A stretch of 64,000 bases of DNA from Mycteria americana (lineage: Eukaryota > Chordata > Aves > Ciconiiformes > Ciconiidae), in assembly GCF_035582795.1 (NCBI RefSeq), contig NC_134373.1, forward strand, positions 30,164,501 through 30,228,500. The letters are read 5' to 3'. The notes beneath the pieces were generated by a model, which did not search any database, was not told where the DNA came from, and saw only the letters and a list, made by a program, of their open reading frames with translations. This document shows positions 25,797-45,589 of the stretch, piece after piece. Every line of letters starts with the position of its first letter. Positions within the stretch are counted from its first letter, which is position 1. A program made the translations under genes and the position numbers.

Positions 25797-26130
25797 GGGG
25801 CACAGACTTGAATTGTAGAGTTGCTGAGGCTGGAAGACACTTCTGGAGACTGTCTTGTCCAGCCATCCTGCTGACTGTGCTAATCTTGACCCATAAACTG
25901 GCTCATCATTCATCTCTAGGTAGAACTTACTGCATTCCTGCTTTTTAATGGGAAGGGCAACTCTCCTGCCTTGCCTTCCTGGCCTGTCTGTCCTAAAGAG
26001 CCTGTAGCCATCCACTGCAGCACTCTGAGAGAGCTATCACAGCTCATCTCTGTGATCCCAGTGAGGTTAAGGTCCCTGCAGCTACACGCAGACCCCCAAC
26101 GTCTCCTGTTTGTTCCCTGTGCCACATATA
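25797..26130 (-). mobile_element. CR1 LINE, internally deleted: ORF2 endonuclease fragment joined to a 3' end
   Basis: On the minus strand, 26125 to about 25880 encodes a degraded CR1 ORF2 apurinic-endonuclease N terminus. It first reads DLNLTGITEM and then, after a frameshift, DGYRLFRTDRPGRQGRRVAL and DEPVYGSRL. Just beyond about 25875 the sequence switches to a CR1 3'-end-like segment whose + strand reads GTTGCTGAGGCTGGAAG. The rest of ORF2, including all of reverse transcriptase, is missing. Confidence 0.8.
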
Positions 26131-27615
26131 TTAGTATACAGAAGCACCGTATTGTGCTGATTTCCCAGGAAAAGCATGAGAGCTATGAGTTGAGCTGGCT
26201 GTGTATCAGAATAGTGGGTTTTTTTATTCTGGTAATGTGCTCTGTGGAGAGAGGAAATGTCTCAAAAGAGCACACAAGGATAAACGTATAGTTTGTATTC
26301 TGCATTGGTTCTGTACTTTCATGTGACCTGTCACTTGCAAAGTCATAAGGGAAGTATCCTGAACTAAATGCATCCTAATTTCTCTGTGTTGAAGTCAAGT
26401 GGTTCTGAGTTAAGTCTGCCACCCCAAAACCAGAGTTATCAACAAGCATGTTATATTGTGCCACTCTGCCTTCTACAGCACTCTGGAGGTTGTGTGGTTA
26501 GAGAGCATGTATTTGGCTGTAAATGCTTTTAATAGTGGTAGGCAGAGCATTCTCCATGAGGGAGAGCAAGGATCACGCTTCTCCCATGAGGGAAACTCTC
26601 CACAGCTTTTTAGTTTTATTAACTTAGAGTAGGGATACAGAAATTGCATGTGACCCCTGTACTGGTGTAATAATCCAGTTTCTATTTAAAGACAGCAATA
26701 CTGCTTTTGGCTTTGAGATAAATTATGTGAATACAATAGACTGGAAAACTACATGCCTATTTGTTATTTAAAACATCTGTTCTTAGTCCAGTAGAAAGGT
26801 AGCTTCTTGTATGTGCTGAATACCTTGGTGTGGTATTCACTCTTCCTGATTGGAGAAATTGAAGAAATCTGTTTAAAGGCAACTTAACAACAGCTGAATT
26901 ATGGATAACTAGTAATTATCTGAAGTGCTGAATGTCACTATTGTTGCTTTGTGTTATGCAAATGCATTGATTGAAAGATGGGGAAAGGTTCAGTGCTTGG
27001 CACTTGGGTGGTGTGCCTGATTGAGGGAGCTTAGTGACTCATACATCAGTGAACCCTTCAGTTAAGTGCTTAAAATAGTGGAAGTACTTTCAGAGGCTAC
27101 GGGGAGATGATTCCCCAGTGCCCCTGGGGAGGTGAGACTCCATGGTTAAGAGTAAGTTCAGAGCAGGGGTTTACTACTCACTTACCTCCATCAAATATGA
27201 GCACAACAGTGGCTTACACTTCCCCAAGTGGAGATGTGAACACAAGACACTAACTTCAGTTTTGGAGCAAGGAGTGTAATTGTATGGGCAGAGACAGTTG
27301 CTTCTGCTACTAGTACCTAAGCCAAACTAAATAGTTTGGGCTTCTAATTTATTCCAGGCATCCAGTTCACTGGGGAAACTGAAGACAGCATGATCTAGCA
27401 AGATCTGTCTTCTGCAGGAGCAGGGGCAGCAGCTGCCAGCACAGCAGCCTGTCTGTCTGCAGTGTCTTGTGCCATATTTGCAAGACCAATGGGCTAGCTC
27501 TGACAGCTCAAGGACTGGCGGGGGGATGAGGAGAGGAAACTTGGCTGGGTAACATTTCACGAGAGCTGAAGAATTAAATCCTGCAACTCTGTAGCATGCT
27601 TATGGCTGAAATGGC

Positions 27616-27683
27616 TGCAGGTTATCCACTGAAGTAAGAACTGAAACCATGCAGGTTATCCACTGAAGTAAGAACTGAAACCA
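27616..27683. repeat. perfect tandem duplication, 2 x 34 bp
   Basis: Bases 27616-27649 are repeated exactly at 27650-27683 (unit starts TGCAGGTTATCCACTGAAGT). Flanking bases differ immediately outside. The exact identity implies a recent event. It lies within RALB intron 1. Confidence 0.95.
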
Positions 27684-28459
27684 CATTGTAACCTTGTACT
27701 GATGTAGGATTTGAAGCTTGGGTTTTGAACTCTAGTGTGCCATTGCATATGCTGAGATTTGACTTGTCTGTTGTATTTATTATACTCCCAGAGACTTGAC
27801 TAAAAATTTGTATTAGATTAATCATCTGAAGCATGTCATTATCTCTTAGCAGTTTGGTGGACTTGGTGTATGCTGTGTATTGAAGATAAGCATGGTCCTG
27901 CATGGATGAGCTTTCAAAGAAAGCATAATTGAAATATGCTTTGCAAGTCAATGGGAGTGAGGCTGTTGTACAACTCTGCTTGAGTGTCATTTTTCTGGTA
28001 TAAGCCTAATTGACTAGTTTGAGAAATGGTGGTATAATTCACCCTAAGTAATTAGGCAACTAGACAGTTACCACCACAGTGACAAACTCTTAGCACAATA
28101 ATGCTGATTAATGGTATTAACTCAGTCTTTGTGCTTGTAGAAGATTTCTGGCAGGTTTCCTAGCGAGTTCTTGCTAGGATAAGAGCAGTGTGGTAGATCC
28201 TTTTCTTCTGTAGTCTGTCTGCAATATGTCTTCTGGACATTAATAAGCCCAGAGGCTTCTTGAAAGTACTTGGAGAGGTCTGGCTGGGTATCTCGCTACA
28301 GAAGTGTTTTTTAGCTGCAATGGCACTAGTGTCTTATGACTTCCAGTTCAGGTAACGCTATCTTGTTGAAATAAAGAGTATATTCTGCTTGGTGCTATGT
28401 ACAATCTGCTAGTTGCTCAGCACTGAGTAATGTGGAAAATGGGATGGTAGTTTCTTATT

Positions 28460-28471
28460 CCCCCCCCCCCC
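28460..28471. repeat. poly(C) run, 12 bases
   Basis: Twelve consecutive C residues in intron 1. Confidence 0.95.
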
Positions 28472-31400
28472 AACTCTGTATAACTATGATGCTTCTGTGT
28501 GCCATCTGTGAAAGAGTGGGCGATTTAAAATATTAACTGTATTGTATTGACCTGTAACTATTTTTATCTAAATACTAAACCCTTTGTGCAAGAGTTTAGG
28601 GGGACTGTGATGGACTGGAACCTTCCCTGAGGGTCTCCCTCTCACTTCTCAGGAGAAACTTCACCTTAAGGTGGTGCTGCATGCCCCACTTTGGGGGTGT
28701 GTAATGCCTGTCAGCCTGATGCACCTGCCATCTCCTCTGGTGAAGAGAAGTGATGCTGCTAGTTAGGGAAGGGAAGCAGCATGTTTTGTGCTTATCTAGT
28801 TCATCACTGTTGACATGAGACAGATACTTGTGTGACAGGATGCTACAATAACATGGCAGAGCTGGTGGGTTGCACCCAATGAAGCAAGCAGGATGCAAGG
28901 CTACTATTAGAATCTAAAAGGACAGGTATAACATTAAAACTGCAATTCTACCATGCTGTTGATACCAAAGGTGCACATCATCTGTAGAAAACTGTCAAAA
29001 GCCTTTAAAGACCAGAACAGATAAGAAACCTACTAAACATGGCCCCACTTGCTGCACAGCTGCTGTGGACTTAAAGGGACACTTTCACTTTCATTAGTTC
29101 AGGGTGCAAAAGTGAATGGAGTAATGCAGCTCTAAAAGGCAGAGTATTCTATAAACAGTGCTTTAAGTTGTTTTACAAAAGTTCTGAAGTGTGGTAGCCT
29201 CTTAATCCTCAAAGATACCTGTTGTGCAAGTTCCTTACTGCTCTGAAAGGTTGACTGTTCTCATTGGCAATATTGTGGGGACCAAACTGCTTGGGTATTT
29301 ATCAGGAGGGGTAATTCTAGATCTCTCTGCCTTGTTGCTGTCATCTCTTCCTCATGTGTCTGTCAGTGTCGCTGGAGCTGACGCTGCATCCAGGACAAAT
29401 TCAAGCTTCCAAATAGTGATGATAATCTGAAGGCACAGAGGCACAGTATCATGTCAGGTCTCTCATGACTCTACCAAGGCACAGAGTTGCATTTTCTGAC
29501 ATTGTAGCAGCATGAATACAAGCTGAGCAATGTCACAGTTGACTTCTTGACACAGATTTTTATGGTACCCTCCCTAGAAAGTTGATGCATGCTGGAGTAT
29601 TGGCAGTTTTCCCACCATTACATTGTCTCTGTTTTTTCTAATACCCATTAGGATCTATAAGGAATCCTGTAGGAGAAACTGCCAGTTTATCTCCTTCCTC
29701 CATGAGGAAGTTTGGGTAGAGATGACTCGCCTAATGACTGTAGGGGTACAGCACTCTGTAGACTATTTTCATGATTCATATCCTAGGGGAGTTCACCTTG
29801 TGAATAGTATGGTTCAGTAGTTAAAGTGGAACAACAGTGGAGACAACCATTAGCTTCTGTTCTTGCAGGTATTTCCAACGCTTTGTATGCATTCAGTATA
29901 CATGTATTTAGCACAAACATACTTGGATTAGTGTCATCTGTCCACTTAGAACCACTTATATAGGTGACTAGTGGATTGCAGTTGTACAAATGCATTACTG
30001 CACAACCAAGTAGCTACATTTCCACTTACTGGGCTCAATTTTGAGATGAGCTCTGTGTGTTCTTTAAGCAGGAATCAGCTTGGTATCATAGCACAGTCTT
30101 AGCTTGGTAGTAAATTGGAAAGGCTTTTGTGTAACTCTGTCTCTTTATTCTAATAGTTTCCTTAATGCTGTGTTCCATGATCCTCCCTTTGGTTGAATGG
30201 TCTTTGTATTTATAAATGACTGAGGGGGGGAAAACAGGCACTACTTTATTGGGGCTGGGAAATAGAGATGCCTACCTAAACACTCTGTGCCTGTGACAAA
30301 TGGAATAATTGTAATGAGATGGGCATTTTATACAGATCTGTGTAAAGATGCCCCAAGACCAAAATGAAGCAGCAGAAATAAAGCTTGTGTTCTAGTGTCT
30401 GTATTCAAGCTCTAATTAAGATGACTTGCAAGGCTTTATGGACTGCGTGTGACTGCAGAACAGTACTGTGTTGGGATGCCTATGTGCAATGATAATCTCT
30501 TAACAGCCAGGTAACAACTGTATCAAAAGTAACTTTCTACCATGACCTTTGCAACCTTATTTAGTCAAACATAGATACAAGTGACTTTTATTTTTTTTCT
30601 TGGGTGTTGCAGTCCCTTAAAAGTACTATTTAAGGGCAGTCCTTTCTCTTCTTCACTTAGCTACTGATCAGAAACAAGTTACTCAGCTATTTTTCTTCCA
30701 CTCTAAGGGAATTCTTAAATATCTGGAGTTTTTTTTAAGTCCCTTAGGAACAGGGATATGTATGCATTTGCCTGTATTCCAGTTCAGCATAAGATCTGAC
30801 TTTAGTTTAAAGGGTAAAGGGTTGCTTTAAACTGCTACTCTTCTGATGCTCAAACTGACCAGACTGAGTCCTTCCTGTCACTAAATCTTTGAAGGTTGTG
30901 TTCAAATATGCAGCCTTGCTGCAGACTTGGATAGGATTTAGTTCCAGTTTTCCTTGGACATCAAGATTATTCTAAGCAAGGTTATTACCTTGAAATTACT
31001 GCTAACGTGTAAGATATTGTCTATTTATTTGTAATGAATAATCTAGAATGGTCCTCTACTGAATGATGTGAGAGGGCATATATTTAAGAATTTTATCTAG
31101 CAAGTAAATGCCTGCTGCTGTCAGATTTGCTTTCTAAGCCATAATGATGCCTCTCTGAAAACTCATAAGCAAAGTTGGGCTGTGCTTAGCAAGGATGGTA
31201 GGGGGACAATGTGCTGAGTATATACAGGTATTTCATAGTTAAAATAGATCACTATTCTGGTGACCCAGATCTGAAGGTAGCCTTAAAAGGTGGGGTTGTC
31301 CAAGTCTGTCTATCACCTGTTGCAAAGAACAGTGTGCTACTTTGTAGGTTGCTAGGGTAATGATTGGTTGAAGTAGTAATGCATCTGGGATTCTCCTGTT

Positions 31401-34400
31401 CTTTGTGATCTTATTCTATATAACTGCATGTGTCAGAAAAATACTGGAAGTCTCTGTATACTAAGTCCACTCTTTTAAAGATGACTTGATCTTAATAAAC
31501 AATTTTAATCTAAGAGGAGAGCTGAGGTGACTTTGTATGCAAACGTGTGGAAGAGTGAAAAGTAAGATATGGTATGAAGACTTAGGATCACTAGTAAGAA
31601 TTCTTAATCTCAGCTGGCTGGCATCCAGTGGCTATCCATAGTCTCATGCTATTGATAGTGTTAGAATACTTTAGTGTGATTTCTGGGTCCCAGTGTGGAA
31701 TGCTTGCTTCCTCATGCATGCAGGGAAGATCACAAGTAAATTAAAAATACTGCTTTTATACTGCATATGGTATGCTCCAGATGAGCAAGTCTTAAGGACT
31801 CTCCTGCAGTACAAGTTCATCACACAGGCTGCAGTCTTTCTTCTTCTGGAAGCTAACACTCCAATCAGATTAATTTGATGAAATACAAGTCCTGAATTAA
31901 AACTGTTCCTCAACTGTGCTTATCCTTTCCCCAGCCTTGTAGGAGATGGGGAATAATAATGGTCTGGCTTTAGGTTCTGGTTTAACCTTAAACTGCTGCA
32001 ACATTGCGAATTTACTTGTCTTGGACTTACCTCTTGTGTCAGTTAACTAGCAGTGTATGTATAGCTGCTGCTAGAGAGTAGCTGTGACAGCCAATGTCTT
32101 TAAATAATTCTGTTTTTTAGGTGGGATTGGTAACTAATTCTAATTGATTGAAACTAGTGTAATGTAAGCTTGTAACTTCTAGTGTATTAAGTAAATAATG
32201 TATTCATTCTGCAGTTTTTATTGTAACCTTTAAGGGTATGGTTGTTGCCACTTCTTCCAACAAGGATCCAGTCTGTAAAGAGTATACTCTTCGTGCGTAC
32301 AGAGTAAGGTAGTTCCTTGCCCTAAATTCTTACTTTTCTTCCTGATGTTATAAAGTATTAAGTTTTCCAAATGCATTTCTAGTTTTCTGTCCAGTGCCCT
32401 CATCTTTGCAACTGCAAGTCTACTAATAGATCTTGCACAGAGAGAGAAAAATGCCTCAATACCAAAAGCAAATCTCAGGCTTGGGTTTCATTCAGCCCGG
32501 ACACTGCAGCTGGGTGTTGGCTGCACCAGCACACATGTCTAAGGAGCATAGTGTGAACAGGGTCAGGAACTTCCCTGTTTCTGCAGCAATGTAAGTAACC
32601 TTTTGGCCTTTTGGTTCTACCTTCTTCGGCCTCAGTTGTACAAACTGTTTTTCTTCCATCATATCAGCACTGGCCCTGAGGCATGTGGCCTTGCTGATCT
32701 GACTGGCAGACCCAGTCAGTTGTGCTGAATGGCTCTGCTACAGGAAGAGATGGGCTTGAACAGCCAAGGGGCAAGGGAGAGGGGACGGAGGGAGAGAGGA
32801 TGGTGATAGCAGCATGGGGTGATATAAATGGGGGCTGTGAAACTGCTGCCCCAACCTGTTCTGCAAGACATCTCAAGCTGAATGAATTCCCTGATCTGAT
32901 TAAGCATGGCCCAGAAAAATCTTTAGCCATAGCTGAGAAGGTAGAAACACCCAGCAGTACATGGGGAAGGATACAAGGATATCTCAAGCAGGAATTTCTG
33001 CCAAACACATAATCTCTGAGCTTGAAAACCAGTAACTGGAGACATGCCGAGAGGTAAGATATTAGCACAGCAAAAGAAGATAGAGTAGCATTTTTATTTT
33101 TAGTCTGCATATCCTAAAATTTTCAGTAGCATTAAATATGCTACTTAATCTCAAATGAACTGTTTTTTATAGTTGAATTACCAGTTGGAGCATTTACAGT
33201 CCATTGAAAGCTAATGGAATTTCAGTACCTAAATATTTTCTGGATAACCTCAGAACAGCTGAGGAGCTCTTACAGTTCATAGCTCAGTGATATTGTTAAT
33301 TAGTTTTGTGATCCAGGGAATTTCTGTGACTGCATTCTTGTGGGCATATCACAGAACCAAACACCTCAAAACCTCTAATTCGTATTCTGATAAATGAGGA
33401 TCACTAAAATACTGTTGCAAAACCTTGTCCTTTCCGTGGTTGCTTTTGATGACATCATATTTAAGTCTTTAATAGGTTGAATACCCATATTTTCCTTTAA
33501 AAGTAGGTATCTGAAGGGTTTAACAAAGCTCCTCTGTCAAGCAATTGGGCTAAGGGTTTCTAGAATCCCATTTTAAAATTCAAAGAATGGCTGCTTTCAG
33601 TGACAGGATAGCAATGAAAAGAAATGTCCAAAGATATCAGCTGCACAGTGAGAGAACAAGGGCTGATCTCAGCAATTTTAAGCTTGGAGCTTTATTTCAG
33701 TTTTAAATCTTTAACTGAATTCAAAGAACTAGAAGCAATTCCAATTAAAGCCTTTGGAGGGGTCTAGAATTTTTTTATTATAGTAACAGAATATTTACTG
33801 GAAAACAAGTAGACTTAGTGAAGTTTCTCATGTTTTTTTTTTCCTACGTATTTGTGTGGGCTGCAACAAAATGGGTTCCTTTCTTGTGAAGTGATAAGTG
33901 CTCTTTCCTTTCTTTAGGTGACTGTACAACTGTGGCGTCTTAATGCAGGTGAAGTAAAAAGGGATGTAAATGCAATCTGGTCTGAAATACATGTAGTTAT
34001 TCAGTAATAGTCTCTGAATCTTGGCATTAGGTAAACTAATCCTGTTTGTTAACAATGTTCTGAACAGTTTAACTGTTTAGGCTGAGGAGAGAGTGGAGAA
34101 ACTAGCAAACTGATGCTTAAGTTTGGAGTTTATGAAGCTGTTTATAAACAAATGCCTTGAAGTGCTCAGTTTCAAGGGACCAGCCAAGAATGTCACAATG
34201 TTGTGCAGGTTTCTCTACAGCAGGAGGCCTTAATTAACCTGGAGAAGTTATAACCTGAACAGGTAAGACGAGAGAAGGCTGAAATAGTTGGTGAGCTCAG
34301 GGTTACATTTCTTGTATTGAGGGTGGCATGGTTTGATTAGTCCTGTGGCCAAGTACAGATCTCCAGAAGTCTAAATCAAAACAGCTTTTTAGTAACCACT

Positions 34401-34486
34401 ACGTTTGATTTGTAGATCTTGCTATGCTTCGTGTAGCCAACCTGTCTGTTGGTGTAACCTTCATTTCTTGATCTGAAGAGCATTAA

Positions 34487-34531
34487 CAGTTGGACTTGAT
34501 GGTCTTTTCCAACCTGAATGATTCTATGATC
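34487..34531 (+). mobile_element. CR1 LINE, 3' tail fragment
   Basis: Text such as TTGGACTTGATGGTCTTTTC, CCAACCTGAATG and ATTCTATGAT is the CR1 3' terminus in the sense orientation. Only about 45 bases are recognisable, upstream of which similarity is lost. Confidence 0.85.
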
Positions 34532-34759
34532 TTTCACTAGCACCACAAAGCTTCTATTGTGCATATGGCTTTGTATAACCTGTTATTAAAAAATTTCCAG
34601 ATTTATCAAGTCAATGGCTTAATCCGTATCTTTTAAAGCAGATGAAGCAGGTAATTACTTCTAACTTCTAAAAGAGGAAAGACTGCCTGAAAAAGTTTAT
34701 GCTCTGACCTGGGTTTTTTCTAGCACTTTATTTTGAAGCAGAATGAACTGTAACCAGAC

Positions 34760-34785
34760 ACCCCCCCACCCCCCCACTCCCCCCA
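34760..34785. repeat. C-rich low-complexity tract
   Basis: Runs of seven, seven and six C residues separated by A and ACT. Its complement strand could form a G-quadruplex. Confidence 0.9.
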
Positions 34786-37216
34786 AATCTTTCAGAAGGG
34801 TTTTTTACAGCTTATGACACTTAACGGCACAAGTTCAACATGGTGTCATTAAACCTGAGGCTAGAATGACAGATTGAAATTAAATGGATTGACTGACTGC
34901 CATTGACTGGATCGCTTCTCTTCCTGTCAGAGGAGGGTAGATCTTGTTGTTTGGGTACAGTTTACTTCCCAGCAAGTAAAGAACAATATGGGAGAGAGGG
35001 GAATACTTATCACAGAATTAGCTGACTTGTCTGGACAGTTATTCAGAGTGGGCTCTTCAGCAGATGTATTAAGACTCTTGGCCTTAAGTTTACATTCCCT
35101 TATCTGAAGGGAATTGAATTTTAAAAGCAACTGCAGTTATCGCAGGTTCTTCTAGACACTACTGCTTTTTTTATGAGAGGTGGTTGGACTTCCCAAGACT
35201 TTCTTTCTGTAAGGAACAGATGAGTTAATGTCATGTCCTGACTGCCTCAAGGATGCTTAATCTACAGAATGGGATGAAAATACATCCTTGTCTACTCAGA
35301 GGTGACTGAGGAGAGAGCTTCCACTTGTGTTAATTGATTTTTTTTTTTTAAACCTCAAGGAACTGTTAGATGTGAGCTTTGAACCATAGTGTGTAAACTG
35401 TTTCTTTGGCTACAGAGGTAGAAATTTGAGTAAACTAACAGTTAGCTCCAATGACTTCCCTTGTTGTTTTGTTAGAGTATTCCTATTAAAATATCACCGT
35501 GCCCCTTTCTGAACCAGTGATGTGCTGCTAGCCTGTTTTGTAAACATTGGTACTTCTGCAGTGACACTGCCTGTGTCAGTCCTGTGCCACACTGCTTCAG
35601 CCTTGCCTTGTTCTGTACTGCCTGGCTATTCTGGAGCTGGAGGGGGCCGTGCTCCTGCTGCTGCCACCAAAGAGACGCCTCATGTGAAGCTTCTGGGACT
35701 TCACTGTGGGCATACAATGTAGGGGTTGTGTTGTGAGCAGACTCTTGCACTTGGAGGGTTCACGTAGTGTTGATACTCTAAAAGACTCAAGTGGCACTTG
35801 TAACGGCTCTGCAGGGAAAGTCAAGTACCTTGGCCATTAAGAGTTGGGCTAGCCTTAGAGGCAATAAAACTGTAAATTTGTATGCTATTGGATGGGTTTT
35901 TGTTTAATATTATGCTTTGGTTACAAGTCAGGTAATACTCTGTATGAAGGCTAACCTTGCAGTTTCTACTGGCCAGTGTTGAAGTGGGATGGAGAAGGAA
36001 GGATCTAAATATTCTCCACTTACCTCTATGAAGAGCTTGTACTGAATCAAGGTGGTCAGTATTTTACCTAAGGCAGCTATTCCTTTAATATGACCAGTTA
36101 AAGATGTGGTATCTGTATTGACAGGAGGGAGAAAGTTGCTATCTTCTCTCTTGGCTGTTAGTAAATAATCTTTTTATTGCAGTTGCATAGCACAGTGGAC
36201 TTAGGGCAACTTAATAGGCAGCAGCACTAAGTCTGTGTTGCCAGAAAAATGTTTAACTTGAAACCTTTGTGTTAGATAACACAGCAGTTACAACAACCTT
36301 AGGATGCTTGTTGAAGGAGTACTCAAAGGTTAAAACCAGTTACAGTTACACTGAAAAGTTGCTAAGGGCCACTTGGCTTCTCCAGAAAGCAGCTTATCTA
36401 CTACTGTCAAAGCCAGACTACTTTTGAACTAGGACAAAATAAATTTCTCTACAACTTATTAAGAGCAAGCAGTGTTATTATTGCAATACTTAAAGTCCCC
36501 AAACTATCTCATTGTGTAGTCAATCTGTAGCTCTTATGCCTTGGGTGTCTATGTTCAAGCAAGCTGAATTCTAGTTTATCATCTGTAGAACATGTGGACC
36601 ATAAGCAAAGCCTTTCGGCACTAACTTCTGCAGTTCAGGTGCTACATGTTGTATTTTCTCCCAGTTTTTCCACACTCCCCTGGCAGGGAGCTCTGTTCTC
36701 TTCCCCTCTAGCCTCTCTGGTGACTAAGAACTAAAAATCAAGCTTGCAATCCTCTTCTGGTTTGGAATCTCTGAGGTAATGGCTGAATTCAGTGTCCCCA
36801 ATGCAAGTGTGTTTGTGCTGTACAGGGAGAATGTCTGAAAAGTAGGAGTTATCATGTCCTACTTCTGTACTAAGGAGTGTCCTGGATGAGGGAGCTGATG
36901 TATAACATAATATAGAAGATTACCAGAGAAAAATATCTGCCTTCACTTACCAGTGTTTATCTCAGAATGAATGCTTAAAGATTATTAATTTGCATTACTG
37001 TACCAAATGTGTGTAGCAAACGGGTGTGAGTAAAATACTCTGCATGGGAAAATACTGCTGCTCAGATGTTTGAAAACACTGTCCTGAGGGCAGTTCTTGA
37101 TTGTTGGCGTGTTTGTTCTTGTATGCAGGAGTCAATGAGAACTTAGTTTGATTTGTTGCTTTTCAGAACATCAGGTTGTGACAAGAGGCGAAAAAAATCT
37201 TCACAATCAGTGTACC

Positions 37217-37362
37217 CCAGGGCAGGTTGCCCAGACTGGTCATGGAGTTGTCAACCTCAAAATGCAGGGCACAAACTGGGTTGCTTGGAGCAAACTGCTT
37301 TAAGGGAGAGGTTTGGACTGGACAACATCCAAAGGTCCTTTCCAGGATAAATAATCCTATGG
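37217..37362 (+). mobile_element. CR1 LINE, degraded 3' end
   Basis: Sense-orientation CR1 landmarks in order: CAGGTTGCCCAGACTGG, a CAACCTCAAAATGCAGGGCA region, TTTGGACTGGACAACATCC, AAAGGTCCTTTCCAGGA and a decayed terminal repeat (AATAATCCTATGG). It is more diverged than the copy at 18590. Confidence 0.85.
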
Positions 37363-38839
37363 TGTGTTTGTAGGTTGACAATCCCTTAGTCCCTAGTTAA
37401 TTTTCTTTAGGGCAGCTAGTTATCCTGCAGGTTTCTACAATATAGTGCTCTAACTTCTACGCTAGGCCTTTTATTTCCATCCGGTAGAACTTGATGGTGT
37501 GGTGTGGCAGTTCCAGTATCTTTCTGGAGTAATCATGTCCAGGCAAATTTGAGACTCCTGGTAGGCCTGTTGCTTCTGTGCTTCTGGAATAATGGGCGCT
37601 GCTATAAATCAAGGCTGGTATAGCCACTTTCCATAGTGGTGTTTCCTGAATGGTCTGCTGTTCTCCTTACAGCACTCTGCCAGGATATGAACAGCTGGGG
37701 CCCTTAGTTGTCCTGCTGTGAGGACACAAATGTCACTATCCTAGCATCTCCCTTCAGCCATCATGTGTCTGCAGTACGCTTTTTTTTTCTTTCTCAGTGT
37801 GGGAATCCTGACTGGTGACACATCTCTCTTTGTATTGGTCACTTCTGCTTTTGTCCCCAAAGTGCTGTTCTTAGAGCTGCTGATCTGTGCTAATCAGAGT
37901 GTGGCAGCTGATGCTTGTGTTTGTCACAACTACTGCGTCCAGCTACTCTTAAAGCAGTATTATTTTCAAGAGGTCTCCAGCAATTAATTACTCAGTTTGC
38001 ATGACACACAAACAAAGGCTTGTTAACTAGTACTTGTTTATTGACGCTTACTCTTTTATGGCTTTGCAACATCAGGAGAAGAATAGGAACTGAGAACTTT
38101 TCTTGCAGTAAAGCAGGATTTTGGTTTTTTTTTCCAAAAGCAAATCAGACTAGCAGCATCAAAAGGCAGGAAGAATATAAAATAAACGCTAATGCCATGT
38201 CATAAGAGTTTCTGCTGGAAGCTTTTGCAATTTGCTCCTGCCAGAATTTACTGTGTATCTCTGCTTTTTTTTCTTAGCCTACATAGAGAGGAGATCAAAA
38301 GTCATCTTTCTACCTATAAGCAGATCTAAGGTATAGCTCTGCTTCCAGGTTGAAACTAAGCTGCATCAACATTAAAGAAATATTTTAGAAAGGTGTAAAG
38401 CCTTTTAATAAGAACAATAAAAAACCACTTAATTTCATGTTGTTTGAGAAAGTGGGGGTTTGCTTTGGAAACTACTCTAGATGGCAGTCATGTAGGATGG
38501 GTTTACAAATAAGAACAGCTTGTTCAGCTAGTAGCTGCTTTGAGAAACCTTCCTTTGGCGCTTTTATTAATGGTACTGTTGCCACAAATACCTTCTATTT
38601 GTTCTAATACCTCGTTCCTACTCGTACTTTAAACATCAGTGACATGGTTTGCTTGCCACTGCGTTGAAATGGCCCATTCTTCAGGCTTGCTGGGCAGAGT
38701 TTTAATCTGGTCTTTCAGCAATAGCGAGATGCTTTACCTGCATGCTACCACGATGTCACCAATGTCATGGATGGTGACTGTTTCTTCTGTCTGCAGATCT
38801 GATTGGTTGCCTGGCATTTGATCTGTGGCAAGCAGGACA

Positions 38840-45589
<6,750 letters not shown>

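Larger units (their letters stand above)
20726..38796 (+). other. RALB: RALB intron 1
   Basis: An 18.07 kb GT-AG intron between the non-coding first exon and the first coding exon. Apart from the CR1 pieces, the 34 bp tandem duplication and C-rich runs listed separately, I see no convincing exon. The short open frames in it lack codon bias and bounded splice sites. An alternative non-coding exon could be hidden here, and sequence alone cannot exclude it. Confidence 0.8.
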
